From an uncultured Shimia sp. (GTDB taxonomy: Bacteria; Pseudomonadota; Alphaproteobacteria; Rhodobacterales; Rhodobacteraceae): a stretch of DNA of 64,000 nt. The position numbers and the translations under genes were made by a program. This document shows, piece by piece, positions 8,317-16,668 of the stretch. Below the pieces are notes generated by a model. It was not told the origin of the DNA. It ran no database searches and saw only the letters and a list, made by a program, of their open reading frames with translations. The DNA lies in the NCBI RefSeq assembly GCF_947493595.1, contig NZ_CANLRL010000011.1, forward strand, positions 1 through 64,000, written 5' to 3'. Each line of letters begins with the position of its first letter. Within the stretch, counting starts at the first letter, position 1.

Positions 8317-8832
8317 TCAGTGGCAGTTTGGGCGTGTGCCGGGCAGCAACACTTTATCCACAACATGGATCACCCCGTTGTCCGCCTCAATATTCGCAAT
8401 CACGACATTTGCCATTTCTCCCGTGCCGTCTGCGATCATCACCCCGTCTGACCCGGACGTGATGCAAAGCCGCTCGCTGGCAAGCAGTGGTTTGAAATAG
8501 TTGGATCCAGCAGGGATCATATCTGCGGTAAGTTTACGGTCATCGACATGGTACAAAAGCACATCAGTGAGTTGCTGTTTGTTTTCAGGTTTGAGCAGCG
8601 TATCAACTGTACCGGCGGGCAGCGCCGCAAAGGCATCATTGACTGGGGCATATACGGTGAATGGCCCGGGACCGGACAGCGTTTCGGCCAAACCAGCAGC
8701 AGTTACAGCCGCCACCAGAGTTGAGAAACGGTCATCGCCGACGGCAATGTCGACGATTGTATTCGCGTGCGCAGCAGCTGCCGATACGCTCAGTGCGGCG
8801 GCGGCGATGGATGTCTTTAGGTTCAAAGTCAC
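8317..8832 (-). CDS. Secreted fasciclin-domain protein
   Basis: A 171-residue protein with a signal peptide (about residues 1-23, ending AAAHA) and one FAS1 domain. Both FAS1 landmarks are visible: GPFTVYAPVNDAFAAL (H1 region) and NGVIHVVDKVLLPG (H2 region), with LLYHVDDRKLTADM between. FAS1 proteins are extracytoplasmic adhesion or surface proteins. Single-domain fasciclins are often found beside ECF sigma/ChrR pairs in alphaproteobacteria. It lies downstream of chrR but is separated from it by a strong terminator, so it must have its own promoter. A weak AAATCC-N18-TACTCC arrangement lies upstream but is too far from consensus to call. Confidence 0.9.
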   Translation of the reverse strand: MTLNLKTSIAAAALSVSAAAAHANTIVDIAVGDDRFSTLVAAVTAAGLAETLSGPGPFTVYAPVNDAFAALPAGTVDTLLKPENKQQLTDVLLYHVDDRKLTADMIPAGSNYFKPLLASERLCITSGSDGVMIADGTGEMANVVIANIEADNGVIHVVDKVLLPGTRPNCH

Positions 8833-8950
8833 TTGAGTTACTCCTTGTCGATGTGCAGGAATTGCACGGTTTTCAATTTGGTTCGTACAAGGAGTACGCG
8901 TCCCCGCCGCCGCTGGATTTTCACCTCACGGTTCTGTGAATAAGCGTTTG

Positions 8951-8985
8951 AAATAAAAAGAAACCACCGAGCTTTCGGTGGTTTC
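8951..8985 (-). terminator. Rho-independent terminator of rpoE-chrR
   Basis: On the minus strand GAAACCACCGA and TCGGTGGTTTC form an 11-bp stem with a 4-base loop (8960-8985), followed directly by TTTTTATTT. It is placed 26 bases after the chrR stop codon. Confidence 0.9.
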
Positions 8986-9010
8986 AATAGCGATACAGCT
9001 GGCTTTGAAA

Positions 9011-9646
9011 TTAAATTCGAAACAGCGGCTGCAATAGCCTGGGGACAAGCGCATTGAAGCGCAGTTTTGCGTCTGTGGCAGCCAGGCAAACACAGGCCGC
9101 ACCTGGATCTGCGACAGGCGTGTGCTCTACGGTTTCGTCGGCAATTTCCAGATCTCCGACGCCAAACCGACCAGTTTCATCGCTAAAGCTACCTTGGAGG
9201 ACAAGTGTCATTTCCAACCCATTATGGCTGTGATCCGGCACAGCTTGTCCCGGCGGAATATAAAGCAAGCGAACCGATCCGTGAGCGTCAGCTGACAAAA
9301 TATCCTGCCGTACGCCCATCCCCAGTTTTTTCCAGCGCGGCGCACGCCCCTGCATCATCTCCATAACAGGGCCAGGAAAGATTCCATTCCGTTCGTAAAC
9401 TGGTTCAGGCGTAAACGGCGCATCAAGTTGCGCCAGAATGCTGTCCTTTAAACTGGCCGACACCGCCACAGCCTTGGTGTCTTCCAAAATCACACCGCCA
9501 ACGGCCTGATGCGCTTCAAGCGCCGCGCGGCAGTGAGCGCACAGGGAAACATGGCTGGCCACGGCCACTGCAAAGGCCTGTGGCAGGCTTCCAGCTGCAT
9601 AGGCTGCCAAAATGGCGTCCGGCACGTGATGGGTTATGGCACTCAT
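9011..9646 (-). CDS. chrR: ChrR-family zinc anti-sigma factor
   Basis: A 211-residue two-domain anti-sigma factor that holds RpoE inactive until singlet oxygen is present. The N-terminal zinc-binding anti-sigma domain has His6 (or His7), His32, Cys36 and Cys39, the H-x(n)-H-x3-C-x2-C set of ZAS proteins. The C-terminal cupin-like domain keeps all four metal ligands at His139, His141, Glu145 and His175. These are offset by two from the H141/H143/E147/H177 set known in R. sphaeroides ChrR, so singlet-oxygen sensing is probably intact. It is encoded directly after rpoE with an ATGA overlap and ends before a strong terminator. Confidence 0.95.
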   Translation of the reverse strand: MSAITHHVPDAILAAYAAGSLPQAFAVAVASHVSLCAHCRAALEAHQAVGGVILEDTKAVAVSASLKDSILAQLDAPFTPEPVYERNGIFPGPVMEMMQGRAPRWKKLGMGVRQDILSADAHGSVRLLYIPPGQAVPDHSHNGLEMTLVLQGSFSDETGRFGVGDLEIADETVEHTPVADPGAACVCLAATDAKLRFNALVPRLLQPLFRI

Positions 9647-10278
9647 TGTGTGAGGTCCTTTAGTTCATGGCGTAACCGCTGCAATCCGAGCCGGATGCGC
9701 GATTTGATTGTTCCGAGTGGCAGGCCGGTCTGCGTGCTGATTTCTTGATGCGTCAGCTCGCCCAAGTAGGCTTTCTCTATCACCTCGCGCTGCTCTGGTT
9801 TGAGAGACGCAAGAGCTTGTTTCAGCTGCGTTGTCTCCTGCTCTAAACCTAGGATTTGACTGGCGTCTGGCTCAAGCTCCGGTTCTTCTTTTAACGCCTC
9901 CGGCATAGGGCGGTTTTCCTTGCGTGCGATGTCAATCCGGCGATTGCGCGCTATCTGGTAGATCCAAGCTGACACTTGAGCTCGATGAGGATCGAACATG
10001 TCGGCTTTTCGCCAGATCGTCAGCATCACGTCTTGAACAATCTCCTCCGCCTGCTGCGGGCTTACACCACCTTTAATGATAAAGCCTTTCAGGCGCGGCG
10101 CAAAATGGTCGAACAAGGCAGCGAAGGCATCGCGATCGCGGTTGTCACGCACCGCAAGCATCCAAATCGTTTCGTTCGAGTATTCGGTTTTGACTTGAGA
10201 CACGGGTTCACTTTCGCGCCGAGGCATCACTTTTTCGCTGTTTGCGAGGTTCTGGCGATCTATGGTCTGTGTCAACAT
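9643..10278 (-). CDS. rpoE: RNA polymerase ECF sigma factor RpoE, singlet-oxygen type
   Basis: An ECF sigma factor with region 2 (AFAALFDHFAPRLKGF, then AEEIVQDVMLTIWRKA, the DxVLxxxxxxW signature, and WIYQIARNRRIDIAR) and region 4 (LKPEQREVIEKAYLGELTHQEIS, GLPLGTIKSRIRLGLQRLR). Pairing with ChrR makes it the photo-oxidative stress sigma factor. A promoter of its own type lies at 10283-10312, so it is autoregulated. The start is uncertain. The ATG at 10278 lies four bases after the -10 element, the same geometry as for the DUF1365 gene and therefore possibly leaderless. The ATG at 10227 would give a 194-residue form with a weak ribosome-binding site. Confidence 0.93.
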   Translation of the reverse strand: MLTQTIDRQNLANSEKVMPRRESEPVSQVKTEYSNETIWMLAVRDNRDRDAFAALFDHFAPRLKGFIIKGGVSPQQAEEIVQDVMLTIWRKADMFDPHRAQVSAWIYQIARNRRIDIARKENRPMPEALKEEPELEPDASQILGLEQETTQLKQALASLKPEQREVIEKAYLGELTHQEISTQTGLPLGTIKSRIRLGLQRLRHELKDLTQ

Positions 10279-10282
10279 ATCT

Positions 10283-10312
10283 TGTTTACGCGGACGCCTA
10301 AGAAGCGGATCA
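10283..10312 (-). promoter_or_regulatory. Autoregulatory RpoE-type promoter of rpoE-chrR
   Basis: On the minus strand TGATCC (10307-10312), an 18-base spacer, then TAAACA (10283-10288). The -35 element and spacer length equal those of the two promoters at 6103-6132 and 6162-6191. Confidence 0.78.
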
Positions 10313-11100
10313 CTTTTTAAGTCCCACCCAGCCTGCAATTGAAGCAACCAAAGTCTCTCCTCGAATGGCCGCTTTCAATCCTCTGTCGGGTTTTTGTGCA
10401 GTGGCAGCGAACTTCCACTATCCGCCTTGCCTCCCAAAGTAGTGAACGGCCCAAACCTGCCGTTGCCGAAATAGGCAAACGCCGCGGTGGAGCTTCGCCA
10501 GACCGGACCTTCGCCGCACTACCGAAGTTTTGCCCGGCTCGAACTTGCAGATTGCGGGACAGAGCCGACTTTGCAGGAAACTGCCCCAATGCCTCCTGCC
10601 AGCCCAATGCGTACGCTCGTTGCATTTAATGTGCTCTGTTGCAGGCGCGAAGTTTCAGGGACGCCTTCCCGAAAGCTGCCCCTCCAATACAGCCACCGCG
10701 ATGCTGGATGCTGCATGAGCCACCGATGGCGGCACAGCGCTGAAAGTGGAATTTGTGAACACTAACGGAACGGCTCACATTTGCCTTTCACACTACAGGC
10801 GCCTAACAATCGATCCCTTCAAGAAGCAATCATGGCCTCCCTTCTCGCGGCGGCATGTCACGAGCAATTGAATTAGGCTGTCAAAACTATCAATTCTTGG
10901 CATTCAGAATGTGTGAGTTGAGCAGAAGCCAGAGTAGCTGCAAAATATCATCGTTAACAGTAATATCGTGTGGCTTGTGTGTGGCATGCTCCGCGAGAAG
11001 TCGTCGCGCGGCTTAAGACACACGCTGCGCCCCCACTTTTCCCCTTCAAGGTCTGTTGTCGCTCCCGCCTCTCCGGGGCGAACTGAAGGCACACGCCCTT
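10313..11100. other. Non-coding interval
   Basis: About 790 bases between rpoE and the gntR stop. Short frames here lack domains and ribosome-binding sites. The 10360-10700 part (gaatggccgctttcaatcc, ccgactttgcagg) resembles the degenerate text at 1310-1560. No tRNA, terminator or element end could be supported. Confidence 0.35.
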
Positions 11101-11760
11101 TCAAAGGCTCTGGTGGGGTACCTCGTCCTGCCAGGCCAAAAGATGTCGCTTCAGTACCTTTTGAATTTCAGAAACATCTCGATCTTCAAGAGCTTGGACC
11201 ATCAAAAAGTGATCTTCGTTGCTTTTTCGAATGTTCCCGATCACTCGCCAACCTGACCAATTTCCAGGCAAGTCCCGTTCTCGCAGATCGTTGATGAGTT
11301 CTGTCAACGTTGCATTTTGCAACGGCTCGTACATCGCCCGATGGAAGACATGATTCAAACGGCGAATTTCATGCGGTGGAGCTGTTTCGATTGCTTTGGC
11401 AAAATCCTCAGCCGCTCTGCGGATATTGGCAATATCAGCTGCGGTAGCCTCATTCACCAGCATTTTCACCGCAGGTAATTCAAGCATTAGCCGTACTTTG
11501 GTGGTGTCTTCGCGCAGGTTGCGGGACGTTTCCGCAACTCTAAAACCGCGGTTTTTGACATGGATTACAACCGTGGCTGCCTTTAGCTCAGCCAAAGCAG
11601 CGCGGGCAGCTGATTGAGTGCAGTTATACCGTTCTTGCAAGTCAACCTGACGCAACCATTCTCCCGGGCGTAAAACGCCCAGGACGATGTCTTCGCGCAA
11701 CCTATCTTTGACAGATACAGCAGTATCCAGGTCAGGAAGGTTTGCTTCGCTATTTGTCAT
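11101..11760 (-). CDS. GntR-family transcriptional regulator, FCD type
   Basis: A 219-residue regulator with an N-terminal winged-helix domain (VKDRLREDIVLGVLRPGEWLRQVDLQERY, then SAARAALAELKA) and a helical FCD ligand domain with LNHVFHRAMYEPLQNATLTELI and a late EDH...KRHL pair, placed like the metal-binding histidines of FCD proteins. It is the last gene of a minus-strand operon encoding hydrolases and an ABC importer, and follows the ATP-binding subunit by 9 bases. It probably senses the imported compound or a product. The perfect palindrome at 18465-18478, in the divergent promoter region of the operon, is its most likely operator. Confidence 0.88.
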   Translation of the reverse strand: MTNSEANLPDLDTAVSVKDRLREDIVLGVLRPGEWLRQVDLQERYNCTQSAARAALAELKAATVVIHVKNRGFRVAETSRNLREDTTKVRLMLELPAVKMLVNEATAADIANIRRAAEDFAKAIETAPPHEIRRLNHVFHRAMYEPLQNATLTELINDLRERDLPGNWSGWRVIGNIRKSNEDHFLMVQALEDRDVSEIQKVLKRHLLAWQDEVPHQSL

Positions 11761-11769
11761 AGATTGACC

Positions 11770-12843
11770 TCACTGTTCTGGGCCAAAAACTATTGCATCT
11801 TCATGCCGAAGCCAAATTTTTCCCGGCCCGACTGGCATTGGTTTGTCCAATGTCAGCCTCAGCGCCGTATCCGCAACCTTCGCCACTTGCTCGTAATGGT
11901 TTCCCAAGTAGCTCTCGGCTCCAAAATTCACAGCTAATTCGGTCGCATCCGGAAGAGGCTCACAGCTGATTTTGTGGGTCCGCACAGTTAGAATTTGCTG
12001 GCCTTGGGATAATTGGGGCTCAGGCGTGATAGCCTTTACTTGCTGGCCATCATTCAACATCACCACACACTCTCCGGAGGCATGTGTGTTTCCCCCATTG
12101 ACCTCAATTCTATTGGCATTCCCGATGAACGTAGCGGAAAACGGATGCTCTGGAGCAGCATAAATCTGTTCGGGTGTTCCAAGTTGCACCACTTTGCCTT
12201 TTCGCATCACCACAATCCGGTCGGACATGGCAAGAGCTTCGTCCTGATCATGGGTTACGTAGATTGTTGTCAGTCCCAATTCGCGCTGAATTTCTTTCAG
12301 CCAGACCCGTGCTTGTTGCCGCAACTGAGCATCAAGATTGGACAGAGGCTCATCAAGAAGCAGCAATGGGGGGCGGAAAACAATCGCCCTTGCCAGTGCA
12401 ACCCGTTGTTGCTGCCCACCGGACAACTCCCCCGGATATCGTTTGGCAAATGGCCCCAACTCGACCAGTTCCAGGGCCTCAGCGATGCGCTTTTTCCTCT
12501 CGGCTGCCCCAATTTTGCGAAGCTTGAGAGACATACCCACATTGTCTTCGACGGACAGGTGTGGCCACAAAGCATACGATTGAAAAACCACACCAAAGCC
12601 ACGGGCTTCTGGTGGAAGGTAGGTGTCACTTTTACTGTCAAAAAGGATGCGGTCCCCAAAAGTGATGCTCCCTTCCGTTGGACGATCCAGCCCTGCGATG
12701 GCGGATAGGGTGGTCGATTTTCCGCACCCTGAGGGGCCAAGCAGTGTCAGGAACTCTCCCTCTTCTACGGTGAGATTGATGCCGTCGATGGCCTTAGCGG
12801 TGCCATACTGACGTGTCAGGTTTGTGAGGGTAAGTTTAGTCAT
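11770..12843 (-). CDS. ABC transporter ATP-binding protein, iron/polyamine/phosphonate-type
   Basis: A 357-residue nucleotide-binding subunit with Walker [11 protein letters not shown]-loop VVFQSYALWPHLS, signature LSGGQQQRVALARA, Walker [13 protein letters not shown] and switch histidine YVTHDQDEA. A C-terminal TOBE-like domain of about 110 residues follows. The subfamily serves FbpABC-, PotABC- and PhnSTUV-type importers. Its start overlaps the permease 3' end by a few bases. With the permease and binding protein encoded upstream it forms a complete importer; the substrate is not evident. Confidence 0.9.
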   Translation of the reverse strand: MTKLTLTNLTRQYGTAKAIDGINLTVEEGEFLTLLGPSGCGKSTTLSAIAGLDRPTEGSITFGDRILFDSKSDTYLPPEARGFGVVFQSYALWPHLSVEDNVGMSLKLRKIGAAERKKRIAEALELVELGPFAKRYPGELSGGQQQRVALARAIVFRPPLLLLDEPLSNLDAQLRQQARVWLKEIQRELGLTTIYVTHDQDEALAMSDRIVVMRKGKVVQLGTPEQIYAAPEHPFSATFIGNANRIEVNGGNTHASGECVVMLNDGQQVKAITPEPQLSQGQQILTVRTHKISCEPLPDATELAVNFGAESYLGNHYEQVAKVADTALRLTLDKPMPVGPGKIWLRHEDAIVFGPEQ

Positions 12844-14569
12844 AGATTTTTACCTTGAAGAGGACACGGGCAAGGATCAGCAGCACGGCGACCATCACAA
12901 TCTGAAGAGTGGCAAATGCCGCCAACTCTCCAACGTCACCGTTGGTCCAAAGCGACAACATTGTTACCCCCATGACTTCCAATCCGGGGGCCATCAAGAA
13001 GATGGCGATGATGTAAGATTTCAGGTGGAACACAAACAACAGGATAAAACTACCGAGCAAAGCCGGCTTTAACAGCGGGATCATGATGAGACGCATGGCG
13101 TTCACCCAGTCAGCGCCAACCGTGCGGGCTGCACGATCCAGATCACGGGAAATTTGCACAATTGCGGGCTGCACCACCCCAAGTGCCAGAGGCAAGGTGG
13201 CCATCACATAGCCCACAACGATGATGCCAATATTGCCGCGCAGCCAGCCCATTGGCGGCAGGATGACAGCGGCGTAGAACACGCCCAAGCCGATGATCAG
13301 CCCAGGGACCACCCGAGGGGAGTAGGCCAAGGCCTCCAGCGTGCCACCGAAGCGGAAGTTGGAACGCTGCACCACCAGCGCCACTGCAACCGCTAGAATG
13401 GTGCCTAAGGCCGCGGATATCAGTGCGATTTCAACCGTGTTTGTTATGGCGCGCAGATTGGACTCGCTACCAAACAGCACCTGGAAGTTGTTGAGCGTCA
13501 TGACTTTGTTCAAAGGCACCAATGGCGACAAGAAACTCGTGAAAGCGCGCAGAATAATCCCGGCTATTGGCACAACCACGGTCACGAAGAGCAAGGTTCC
13601 GAAAAAGAAGGCCATCGGCCAGCGTAATTTTCCGAGTGACAGGAGCATCGGGCGAGAGCCTTTGCCCTTGACGGTCTCGTAGCGATGGCCGTTTTGCAGC
13701 AACAACCTCTGGACAAACAAGGTAGAACCGACAAGCAGCATCAACAAAAGTGACGACGCAGCCACCAGCCCATGATTGGGTTCTGCCGCCGAAATCCCTT
13801 CACCATACAGAAAGGTCGACAACGTATCGATCCGTGCAGGGCGCGCCAAAAACAACGGAATTGACAGCGTTTCAACTGCGATGACCAGATTGAGCGCCGA
13901 GGACGTTACAATGGAAGGCACCATCAACGGCAGTGTCACAGTCCTCAACACTTGCAAAGGACCGGCACCAACTGTGCGCGCGGCACTTTCCAGCGTGGAA
14001 TCAACAGACCGCACTGCACCATAAAGGCAATATAAATATGCCAGCGGCGCTTGTGAAATACCGGCAACAACGGCCATCCCTGCAATTGAATAAAGGTTCC
14101 ACGGAGCGCCGCCTGCTTGCTGCGCAATGAATTGCGTAAAGAAACCAGAGGGGCCGTAAATAACCACCCAGCCTAGCGCAAAAATCAGATGCGACAGATA
14201 AAGTGGCCACATCAGCACATCGCCCATCAGTTTGCGGCCGGGCATATCGGTTCGCCCGATTAGCAAAGCAGCTCCAATGCCGACAACTTCGGCAATGATC
14301 ACCGTGAACAGCGCAAACACTCCGGTTGTTACAGCAATCCGGCCGATCTCCTCCGAAGACACAAGCTCAACCAAATTGGCAAATGTAAATTCCCAGCCTT
14401 CAGCGTAAAGCGGTCGGTCTATAAAAACCTGCAACAGGATGGGGAGAGCCGGTGCCAGCATGAGCGCAGCGGTAATGAGAAAAATGAACCATTGCGCGGC
14501 CTTAGCTCGATTGAAACTAAACCTGGGGGGAGCGGTGGGGGTGAAAGACGGGGCATTTACATCGGCCAT
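12836..14569 (-). CDS. ABC transporter permease, fused two-domain iron type
   Basis: A 577-residue protein with two consecutive permease domains of about six membrane segments each, as in FbpB or ThiP-type permeases. The first domain has the EAA-loop sequence ESAARTVGAGPLQVLRTVTLPLM and the second DRAARTVGADWVNAMRLIMIPLL, so one chain supplies both ATPase docking sites. The ATG at 14569 is preceded by AAAGGA at good spacing and is preferred to a TTG six bases upstream. It lies 63 bases after the binding-protein gene and overlaps the ATPase gene. Confidence 0.9.
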   Translation of the reverse strand: MADVNAPSFTPTAPPRFSFNRAKAAQWFIFLITAALMLAPALPILLQVFIDRPLYAEGWEFTFANLVELVSSEEIGRIAVTTGVFALFTVIIAEVVGIGAALLIGRTDMPGRKLMGDVLMWPLYLSHLIFALGWVVIYGPSGFFTQFIAQQAGGAPWNLYSIAGMAVVAGISQAPLAYLYCLYGAVRSVDSTLESAARTVGAGPLQVLRTVTLPLMVPSIVTSSALNLVIAVETLSIPLFLARPARIDTLSTFLYGEGISAAEPNHGLVAASSLLLMLLVGSTLFVQRLLLQNGHRYETVKGKGSRPMLLSLGKLRWPMAFFFGTLLFVTVVVPIAGIILRAFTSFLSPLVPLNKVMTLNNFQVLFGSESNLRAITNTVEIALISAALGTILAVAVALVVQRSNFRFGGTLEALAYSPRVVPGLIIGLGVFYAAVILPPMGWLRGNIGIIVVGYVMATLPLALGVVQPAIVQISRDLDRAARTVGADWVNAMRLIMIPLLKPALLGSFILLFVFHLKSYIIAIFLMAPGLEVMGVTMLSLWTNGDVGELAAFATLQIVMVAVLLILARVLFKVKIYD

Positions 14570-14632
14570 CGTCAAATCCTTTAGAAAGCCAAAGCGTGGG
14601 ACCTGCTTGCGTTGCAGGTCCCACAGTGGCGA

Positions 14633-15724
14633 TTACATATTGAATGCCTGACCCCAACGGTCATTAAAGGCTTCGAAGTTTTTGACCATGTCATCGTCAT
14701 AATCGATAAAGATCATGTTCTCTTCACCGCCAATGGCTTCGATAACTTCGTCCAAGGAATAGGACGTTTCGCTTTCAGGTTTCACACCAGGGCGGTAGGC
14801 CGTCAGCTTTCCGTCAGCAACTGCGTATTGGCCTTCTTCGGACAGTACAAAGTCGAGGAACACTTTTGCTGCAGCGTCGTGTTCAGCTTTGGCTGTGATC
14901 CCCATCCCGCGCAAGAAAACCGGTGTTCCATCTGCCGGGAAGTTCCAACCAATTACTTCGCCAATGCCGCTATCCAATTTGCTCAACACAACGGGGCCAG
15001 ACACAAAGAAGGATGAGGCCAGCTCCCCTGTCAGCGTACGTTCGATCATGCCTCCCGCGCCGCCACCTGGGCGTGTCATCGGGCCGGCAGTCTCAAACCA
15101 GTTCCATGCAGCATCGCCATGGTGACGTGCAAAGGCGTATCCGATGGACCCGCCAAAGGCATAGCGGCCATCGTAACTTCCGACTTTGCCTTCAAACACA
15201 TCCGGGTGCGCCACGATGTTGTCGAAGTATTCCCCCATGGTGTTCACTTGCAGCTCGTTCGGCACCGTCAGCTTATTGTAGATTGTGACCATCGGATCTG
15301 ATGAAAAGGTAAACAAGCCAGGCTTAGGCACCGACCACGCGGGGACATTGGCTTTCTCCGGGGAAGCGTAATCCTTGAGCAGACCAGCGTCTGCGGCACG
15401 AACCCAATCAGGGATCGAATTGGCGATAATCAAATCAGCACTTTTGATCCCGGTTCCCACTTCTGCTTCGTAGCGAGAGAAGGCTTCAGAAGGTCCCATC
15501 TCAACCGTCGAAATCTTAATCTCAGGATAAGTGGCGTTAAAGGCTTCAACCACGGGTCCCAGGTTTTTGTCAGAGAGGTTTGTATAGATCAAAATCTCTC
15601 CCTGCTCTTTGGCAGCCTCGACCATTGATCCGTAGTCTGCGGGGTATCCAGCCGGAAAGCCTTCTGCGACGGCCGAAGAAGCAGCGGTAAGCGCAACAGC
15701 ACTGGATAGTAGAAACGTTTTCAT
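14633..15724 (-). CDS. ABC transporter periplasmic substrate-binding protein, Fe(III)/aminoethylphosphonate-like
   Basis: A 363-residue secreted binding protein. The signal peptide (about residues 1-20) ends ASSAVAEG. The mature protein starts MVEAAKEQGEILIYTNLSDKNLGPVVEAFNATYPEIK, the opening pattern of the extracellular-binding family that serves FbpA- and PhnS-type importers. Tyrosine pairs typical of true ferric-binding proteins are not evident to me, so an organic ligand is more likely than iron. Its start overlaps the stop of the upstream hydrolase (TAATG), placing it inside an operon with two or three hydrolases, which suggests that the ligand is an amide, ester or small peptide-like compound. 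Confidence 0.88.
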   Translation of the reverse strand: MKTFLLSSAVALTAASSAVAEGFPAGYPADYGSMVEAAKEQGEILIYTNLSDKNLGPVVEAFNATYPEIKISTVEMGPSEAFSRYEAEVGTGIKSADLIIANSIPDWVRAADAGLLKDYASPEKANVPAWSVPKPGLFTFSSDPMVTIYNKLTVPNELQVNTMGEYFDNIVAHPDVFEGKVGSYDGRYAFGGSIGYAFARHHGDAAWNWFETAGPMTRPGGGAGGMIERTLTGELASSFFVSGPVVLSKLDSGIGEVIGWNFPADGTPVFLRGMGITAKAEHDAAAKVFLDFVLSEEGQYAVADGKLTAYRPGVKPESETSYSLDEVIEAIGGEENMIFIDYDDDMVKNFEAFNDRWGQAFNM

Positions 15725-16551
15725 TAGTGACTCCTGTTGGGAATTGATGAAAGGCTTGCCTGTTTTTTGTTAAGCCATCCACGCAAATCATACGCGGCAG
15801 CCTTGGCGCAGGGGGCAAGCTGATGCCCTACGTCGGGGAGAACGGTGAAAGAAACATCACACCCGTTTTGAGCGAGATCTTCAGCAAGAGACTGGCAGCG
15901 TGCAAGCCGGGTTGCCCCGGCCATGCCCGACTGCGCCGAACCAAACCGGCTGCCAGCGGGGCGATCCACGAGGCCTTGGGACAAGTCATCGTTACCAACC
16001 AAAATTGAAATTTGCAGGCGCTTCAATGCGGCCAGCTGTGGCGGATACCCTGTTGCCTGCTCGGCGCCCGCCAGTCCGGGCCACCACTGAATGTCTGGCC
16101 GCAGCAGCGTCACAGCCCCGGGAGCGCCGACAATGAGACCGCAGAGCGTTTCGGCGCGAAAGAGCGCGTAGCGATGCGCAAATTGTGCTCCTCCAGAAAA
16201 GCCAAACAGGTAACTGTCCGTACTGGGCACATTCAGAAACCGCTGGGCATCGCCGCGGATGGCATCCAGCAAAGCAACGTAATCCGTCGAGCTTTCGGAC
16301 AGAAACTTGTAGTCATCCGCCGTGTCTTGACGCTCGACATCCTTGGGAAACAGTGGCGCGATAACATTCAGGTCGTTGCCTTCGAGAAACGGCGCAGCCA
16401 TGCCCTCGACGTCCCGGTCGCTACCATGGACCAGCAACAAAACAGGGGCATTGGCGCGCTGCGCCGGGCGCAGACCGTACCACCAGTGCGTGTCCGGCAA
16501 CTGTCTCCATTTTAGGCCTGATTGGGTGTTCAGGATCTGAGAGCAGGTCAT
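15724..16551 (-). CDS. Alpha/beta-hydrolase, esterase-like
   Basis: About 275 residues with an alpha/beta-hydrolase core: strand and oxyanion region PVLLLVHGSDRDVEGMA, nucleophile elbow FGFSGGAQFAH (Ser), a late acid in LVGNDDLSQG and a terminal His in VLPDVGHQLAP. No signal peptide. It belongs to the operon of hydrolases and importer and its stop overlaps the binding-protein start. The start is uncertain: this frame is open to 16647, the ATG at 16551 has only a weak ribosome-binding site, and an ATGA-coupled ATG at 16672 sits in another frame. The substrate is unknown. Confidence 0.75.
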   Translation of the reverse strand: MTCSQILNTQSGLKWRQLPDTHWWYGLRPAQRANAPVLLLVHGSDRDVEGMAAPFLEGNDLNVIAPLFPKDVERQDTADDYKFLSESSTDYVALLDAIRGDAQRFLNVPSTDSYLFGFSGGAQFAHRYALFRAETLCGLIVGAPGAVTLLRPDIQWWPGLAGAEQATGYPPQLAALKRLQISILVGNDDLSQGLVDRPAGSRFGSAQSGMAGATRLARCQSLAEDLAQNGCDVSFTVLPDVGHQLAPCAKAAAYDLRGWLNKKQASLSSIPNRSH

Positions 16552-16668
16552 TTTTTTTCCCGGTCTTGGTTGCCCAAAAGGTTTGGCGTTGGTTTTGGCA
16601 ATAAAATCGGCGCCAATTTGGATCGAGCGCAAAAATGCATTGTTCACCTGTGTTAGCTAGAAGTTCGG

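Noticed and set aside
8838-8935. RpoE-type promoter for the fasciclin gene
   Set aside because: Only AAATCC-N18-TACTCC is visible; too far from the TGATCC/TAA pattern of the three good sites.
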